A stretch of 38,751 bases of DNA. Origin: Asaia bogorensis (GTDB lineage: Bacteria; Pseudomonadota; Alphaproteobacteria; Reyranellales; Reyranellaceae). Under the pieces are notes generated by a model that searched no databases, was not told the origin of the DNA, and worked only from the letters and a program-made list of their open reading frames with translations. Where the stretch lies: NCBI GenBank assembly GCA_945905835.1, contig CAMDQJ010000030.1:1-38751 (forward strand), read 5' to 3'. The first letter of the stretch is position 1. Each line of letters starts with the position of its first letter. Below, one piece after another: positions 34,883-38,751 of the stretch. Both the position numbers and the translations under genes were made by a program.

Positions 34883-35745
34883 GGCTCCGTCCGCCCGATC
34901 GACTTGCTGATGCGGTCGGCCGAAAGCACCACCAGCACGACCACGAGGCCCGGCGCCGCCGTCAGCCACCAGGCACGCGACAGGTAGTTGCGGCCCTCGG
35001 CGATCAGCAGGCCCCATTCCGGCGTCGGCGGCGGCGCGCCGTAGCCCAGAAAGCCCAGCGTCGAGATGGCTAAAATGGCCGAGCCGAATTGCAGCGCGGC
35101 GAGCGCGATCACTGACGTGAGCGAGTTGGGCAGGATGTGCCGGCGCAGCACGGCCCAGAAGGTGCCGCCGCTGCCGAATGCCGCCTCGACGTATTCGCTG
35201 CGACGTACCTTCACCACTTCCGAGCGCGCGAGGCGGGCGAAGCGTGCGACCGAGACGGCGCCGACGGCGATGGCCACCTCCAGCGTGCCGAAGCCCAGAA
35301 GCACGATGATGCTGAGCGACAGCAGCAGCGAGGGCACCGCCAGCATGGAATCGACGACGCGCATGATGGCGGCATCGGTCCAGCCACCGCGCGAGCCGGC
35401 GATCAGACCCAACAGGGTTCCCAGCAGCAATCCGACGGTGACGGCGACGAAAGCGCCGGACAGGGAATGCACGGCGCCGTAGACGATGCGGGCTAAAAGG
35501 TCGCGGCCGAGGCCGTCGGTGCCCAGCAGGTGCTCGGCGCTGGGCGGGCGCAATTGCTCGCCGGGCACGCCCTCGGTGCCGCTGTAGCCGGTGAAGAGTC
35601 CGGGGGCGACCGCCGCCAGCAGGACGATGAAGACGACGGCCCAGGCCAGCATCAGGCTGATGGGCACGCGGCGCAGGCGGGCGAGCCGTCCGGGCGGCGC
35701 CTCGTCGATGGTCTGAAAACCCTGGTCGCTCGCCTCGCTGCTCAT
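34879..35745 (-). CDS. Oligopeptide/nickel-type ABC permease (DppC-like)
   Basis: This is a 288-residue permease. The N-terminal cytoplasmic tail (about residues 1-25) precedes a membrane segment (SLMLAWAVVFIVLLAAVAPGLF). PPSAEHLLGTDGLGRDLLARIVYGA near 68-92 is the DppC hallmark. The EAA-type loop VRRSEYVEAAFGSGGTFWAVLRRHILPN is at about 183-210. Its start overlaps the DppB-like stop (ATGA), and its stop overlaps the ATPase start (ATGA), showing tight translational coupling. Confidence 0.93.
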
Positions 35746-36686
35746 GCCGAGATGCCGAGCTTGCTGCCGAGACGCGGGTCGAGCACGGGATAGAGAAGGT
35801 CGACGGCGAGGTTGATGGTGACGAAGGCCAAGGCCGAGATCACGACGATGGCCTGCAGGACTGCGGTGTCGTGGTTGCCCACCGCCTGGTTGGTGAGGCC
35901 GCCCAACCCGTTCAACCCGTAGACCGCTTCGGTGACGACGGCACCGGCCAAAAGCTCGCCGAACAAGACGCCGGCGATGGTAAGCGTCGGCAGCACGGCG
36001 TTGCGCGCCACGTGCTTCCACAGCACCCAATTGCGCGAGGCGCCCTTGGCGCGGGCGACGGCGACGAAGGGCTGCGCCAGCACCTCGTCGATGTTGCGCA
36101 TCAGCACTTGCGCCAGCGGCGCGGAGATCGGGATGGCGAGCGTCAGCACCGGCAATATCAGTCGCTCGACCGGGCCGGGACTGATGACGGAGACGAGGCC
36201 GAGCTGAAAGGAGAAGACCTGGATCAGCATGATGCCGAGCCAGAACACCGGCACGGAGACGAACAGCGACGGCAGCGACTGGATGGCCGCGCGCAACCAG
36301 CCGAAGCCGACCATGTTCGAGAGTGCAGCGATGGCGACGGTGAGCACGACCGCCATCAGCAAGCCGAGCGAGGCGAGCTGCAGGGTCGGCGGCAGGTTCG
36401 TGGCGAGTTGCTGGCGCACCGGCACTCCGGCCTGGATGGAATAGCCGAAATTGCCCGTGAGGAAATTGCCCAGCGTGTGGAGATATTGCTGCCAGATCGG
36501 CAGGTCGGCGCCGTAGGAGGCGCGGATGTCGGCAAGCTGCTCGGCGGTGAACGCCATGTCGGAGCTCATGAACTTGATCATGATGGCGTCGCCCGGCAAC
36601 GCCTGCAGCAGCAGGAACGCCGCCGTGAAGGTCGCCGCCAGAACCAGCAGGGCCTGCCCGACGCGGCCCGCGACGTAGCGGATCAT
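35742..36686 (-). CDS. Oligopeptide/nickel-type ABC permease (DppB-like)
   Basis: This is a 314-residue permease. MIRYVAGRVGQALLVLAATFTAAFLLLQALPGD is the classic DppB N-terminus. The long periplasmic region with the ADIRASYGADLPIWQQY and GNFGYSI motifs follows at about 50-85. The EAA-type loop FVAVARAKGASRNWVLWKHVARNAVLPTL lies near 207-235, and the C-terminal LDPRLGSK is typical. The start at 36686 follows the SBP stop by one base, and the stop overlaps the DppC-like start. Confidence 0.93.
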   Translation of the reverse strand: MIRYVAGRVGQALLVLAATFTAAFLLLQALPGDAIMIKFMSSDMAFTAEQLADIRASYGADLPIWQQYLHTLGNFLTGNFGYSIQAGVPVRQQLATNLPPTLQLASLGLLMAVVLTVAIAALSNMVGFGWLRAAIQSLPSLFVSVPVFWLGIMLIQVFSFQLGLVSVISPGPVERLILPVLTLAIPISAPLAQVLMRNIDEVLAQPFVAVARAKGASRNWVLWKHVARNAVLPTLTIAGVLFGELLAGAVVTEAVYGLNGLGGLTNQAVGNHDTAVLQAIVVISALAFVTINLAVDLLYPVLDPRLGSKLGISA

Positions 36687-36687
36687 G

Positions 36688-38325
36688 TTACTTCGGCGCC
36701 AGCCAGACCGAATAGAAGCTCGGGCGGCCGACGGCCTCGAAGCCGAAACCCTTGACCTTCGGAGAGGCCGCAAAGGCCTGCGGCTCCTCGAAGATGGGAA
36801 TGACGTAGGCCTGGTCGATCACGTAGTTCTGGACGTCGGCGACCAGCGTCAGCCGCTTGGCCTTGTCGGTCTCGGCGGCGATCGCCTCCAGCAAGCCGTT
36901 GAGCTTGTCGTCGAGGAAGGTCTGCGCCTTGGAGCCGGCGCCGCCCTTCTGCATCAGCACGTTGCGCGTGCTGGGATAGTACTGGCTGCGGATGACGTCG
37001 GGATCGGCGCGCCCGACCATGGCCGGCGCCACCGGCGTCTTGGCGGGGTCGAGCATGTCCATGGTGCGGCTGCCGGCGTCGCCCGCCAGCACGGAAAGCT
37101 TCACGCCGACCTTGGCCCATTGTTGGGCCACCAGCTGCAGCGTCTCCTTGTTCTGCGGCTGCGGCAGCGATTCGTAGGTCGACATGGTGAAGTCCTTGCC
37201 GTCCTTCTGGCGCACGCCCCTCGGTCCCATCTTCCAGCCCGCCTCGTCGAGCAGCTTGTTGGCGAGCGCCGGATCGTAGGTGAGCTTGGCCGAGAGATCG
37301 ACATAGCCCTGCGCCATCGAGGCGATGATCGACTTGGCCTGCGGATAGTTGGCCGAGAACAGCGTCGTCACGATCTCCTTGGCGTTGGTCGCGTGCAGCA
37401 GCGCCTGGCGCACCTTGAGATCGGCGACCATGGGGTTGTCGGGGCGGAACACCACGGAATTGTTCACGCCGCGCGTCGGGGCGGCATAGACGATGAAGCC
37501 CTTCGAGGTGACCTGCTTCTCGTCATAGGCCTGGACCTGGCGGATGACATTGGCCTGGCCGGCCAGAAGTGCTCCTATGCGCACGCTGTCCTCGGGCGTC
37601 ACGACATATTTTATACCGTCGAGATTGGCGCGGCCCTGTTGCGCGATCTTCATCGGACCCCAGGCGTAATCCTTGCGCGCCTCCATGACGATCTCGCGGC
37701 CCAGCACCTCGCTCTTGATGACGAAGGGACCCGAACCGATGATCTTGGTCGCATCGCCAAGTGCGTCGAACGACATCGCCAGCGTTTTGAGCGACACCAG
37801 GCCCGAGCCGATGACCGACGTGCCCTGCAGGAAGCCGACCGACGGCTTGGTGAAGGTGAACTTCACCGTCAGCGGACCCACGACTTCACTGCTCTTATAG
37901 TTGGTGATGACCTCGGAGATAGGATGCTTCAGCGCCTTGTCGCCCAATCCAAAGACGTCGAAGTTCTTCGCCACTGCCGCGGCATCGACCGGCGTGCCGT
38001 CGGAGAAGGTAACGCCGGGGCGGAGTTTAAAAGTGTATTCGGTGGCGTCGGCATTGATCGTCCAGCTCTCGGCGATCCACGGCTCGATCTCCAGCGTCTT
38101 GGGATTCTGGTAGGTGAGCTTGTCGGTGATCTGATTGAGGATGCCGCCGTTCGGATAGAAGCCGCCGGCCGGCGGGTAGAGATTGGTGTGCGTCTGCTGC
38201 TCGAGATAGATCAACGTGCCGCCCCTAACCGGCGCATCGGCGCCCTGCGCCAGCGCCGCGCCGGCGTGGAAGTGCACAAACGCGAGCGCGCCTGCGAGGA
38301 GGCCAAGGCATCTGATCGGGATCAC
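36688..38325 (-). CDS. Oligopeptide/nickel-type ABC substrate-binding protein (KPN_01854-like)
   Basis: This is a 545-residue family-5 receptor for an oligopeptide, nickel-chelate or other compound. I prefer the GTG at 38325 because GAAAGGAAC precedes it and the signal peptide then starts at residue 1 (MIPIRCLGLLAGALAFVHF, cleavage after ALA about 25). The upstream ATG at 38352 would put nine residues before it with no ribosome site. APVRGGTLIYLEQQ opens the mature protein, and WTINADATEYTFKLRPGVTFSDGTPV (about 85-110) is the family-5 signature. It leads the operon of two permeases, fused ATPase, monooxygenase and CMD proteins. From memory it matches the SBP of the KPN_01854 family. Confidence 0.9.
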   Translation of the reverse strand: MIPIRCLGLLAGALAFVHFHAGAALAQGADAPVRGGTLIYLEQQTHTNLYPPAGGFYPNGGILNQITDKLTYQNPKTLEIEPWIAESWTINADATEYTFKLRPGVTFSDGTPVDAAAVAKNFDVFGLGDKALKHPISEVITNYKSSEVVGPLTVKFTFTKPSVGFLQGTSVIGSGLVSLKTLAMSFDALGDATKIIGSGPFVIKSEVLGREIVMEARKDYAWGPMKIAQQGRANLDGIKYVVTPEDSVRIGALLAGQANVIRQVQAYDEKQVTSKGFIVYAAPTRGVNNSVVFRPDNPMVADLKVRQALLHATNAKEIVTTLFSANYPQAKSIIASMAQGYVDLSAKLTYDPALANKLLDEAGWKMGPRGVRQKDGKDFTMSTYESLPQPQNKETLQLVAQQWAKVGVKLSVLAGDAGSRTMDMLDPAKTPVAPAMVGRADPDVIRSQYYPSTRNVLMQKGGAGSKAQTFLDDKLNGLLEAIAAETDKAKRLTLVADVQNYVIDQAYVIPIFEEPQAFAASPKVKGFGFEAVGRPSFYSVWLAPK

Positions 38326-38548
38326 GGTCGTTCCTTTCGCCAATGTTGGCATCAATCTTGGCAAAGATATCAGGCACGCCGCGGCGGCCCGCAAGGAGAC
38401 ATGCAGAATCTGGGCCGAAAACCGAGCAAATGAACCAAAGGATGCTTCGGCATAGGCTCGCCGGCGGAGAAATTTCCCCATTTCGCGCCGTTACCGCAGA
38501 AAATGGTTTGCGCACCGGAGGGCGTGGTTCTCGGCAACGCGAAGCAGA
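38326..38548 (-). other. Non-coding gap upstream of the importer operon
   Basis: This gap lies between the start of the binding-protein gene and the transposase remnant. No convincing gene, terminator or consensus promoter was seen, though the operon promoter probably lies here. Short open frames on both strands have no recognisable product. Confidence 0.5.
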
Positions 38549-38751
38549 CTACAGGCGCTTGCTCATCTCAAGCCGCCGCCGCGGGCTCTTCCTCGACGCC
38601 GGCACGTCTGCCCTGGCGGCATCTCGCGTCCGGTACGTCTTGCGTGCTGTACGCTCGGTCTTCAGCGACGAGAAGAAGCTCTCCATCGCTGCGTTGTCCC
38701 AGACGTTGCCCGAACGGCTCATGCTACAGATGACGCCGTGATCAGCTATCA
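38549..38751 (-). pseudogene. Truncated IS3-family transposase (OrfB integrase-core remnant)
   Basis: The frame enters from the right edge and reads IADHGVICSMSRSGNVWDNAAMESFFSSLKTER, the well-known end of the IS3/IS911-type OrfB rve core, whose Glu (in AMESFF) is the third catalytic acid of the DDE triad. It continues TARKTYRTRDAARADV and then leaves the family: the expected FDYIERFYN-PRRRHSTIGY is replaced by PASRKSPRRRLEMSKRL and a stop at 38551-38549. The 3' end of the element is therefore missing or rearranged near 38602. No terminal inverted repeat was found. It marks an old insertion or deletion boundary. Confidence 0.8.

Noticed and set aside
36685..38433. Long plus-strand open frame opposite the importer binding protein
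   Set aside because: It is a GC-driven shadow of the minus-strand gene, with no domain.

Overview
The window is GC-rich and densely coding, with most intergenic gaps under 100 bp. It carries many solute-binding proteins, CoA-dependent catabolic enzymes and amide/ring hydrolases. This gene content suggests a soil- or plant-associated alphaproteobacterium (Hyphomicrobiales/Rhodospirillales type). That placement is inferred from gene content and codon use, since no rRNA or other phylogenetic marker was found. I saw no tRNA, rRNA, CRISPR array, prophage or complete insertion sequence.

Region 1 (1-8.2 kb): a cut-off exported protein, an exported alpha/beta hydrolase, and a minus-strand group of an orphan Bug-type binding protein (1044-2012), a DUF35 zinc-ribbon/OB protein and an SCP-x-type thiolase (stop/start overlapped), and a second Bug protein (3652-4620). 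Divergent from these are a cytosine-deaminase-like amidohydrolase and an amidase-signature amidase. A Tyr/Gly-rich lipoprotein follows; its ribosome-binding site lies inside a perfect hairpin.

Region 2 (8.2-14.5 kb): a class III CoA-transferase overlapping an exported thioredoxin-like protein, prmB (ribosomal protein L3 glutamine methyltransferase), a 6-phosphofructokinase, and a plus-strand operon of GNAT acetyltransferase, Amidohydro_2 enzyme and VOC protein. After it comes a short fragment that looks like the N-terminus of a decayed autotransporter.

Region 3 (14.5-29.6 kb): a transport block. It holds two NMT1/SsuA-like binding proteins with no export signal (14459-15367 and 20947-21870, the second co-directional with a PuuE-like deacetylase), two complete nitrate/sulfonate/taurine-type ABC importers in opposite orientations, a sugar/polyamine-type ABC importer with a MalK-like ATPase, an MDR-type oxidoreductase, a third Bug protein and an alpha/beta hydrolase.

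Region 4 (29.6-38.3 kb, minus strand): one long operon-like run. It encodes an oligopeptide/nickel-type binding protein, two permeases, a fused two-domain ATPase, a luciferase-like flavin monooxygenase, two carboxymuconolactone-decarboxylase (CMD) fold proteins (one with CxxC, one without), a fourth Bug protein and a TfoX-N domain protein. The transporter-monooxygenase-CMD part matches the conserved but functionally undefined KPN_01854-01858/Avi_7169-7170 cassette and is the best candidate for an uncharacterised system here: uptake of an unknown compound followed by flavin-dependent oxidation and peroxide or adduct handling. The right edge carries a truncated IS3-family transposase.

Gene starts were chosen by Shine-Dalgarno position, signal-peptide position and family alignment. 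Many long open frames on the opposite strands are GC-driven shadows and are omitted.
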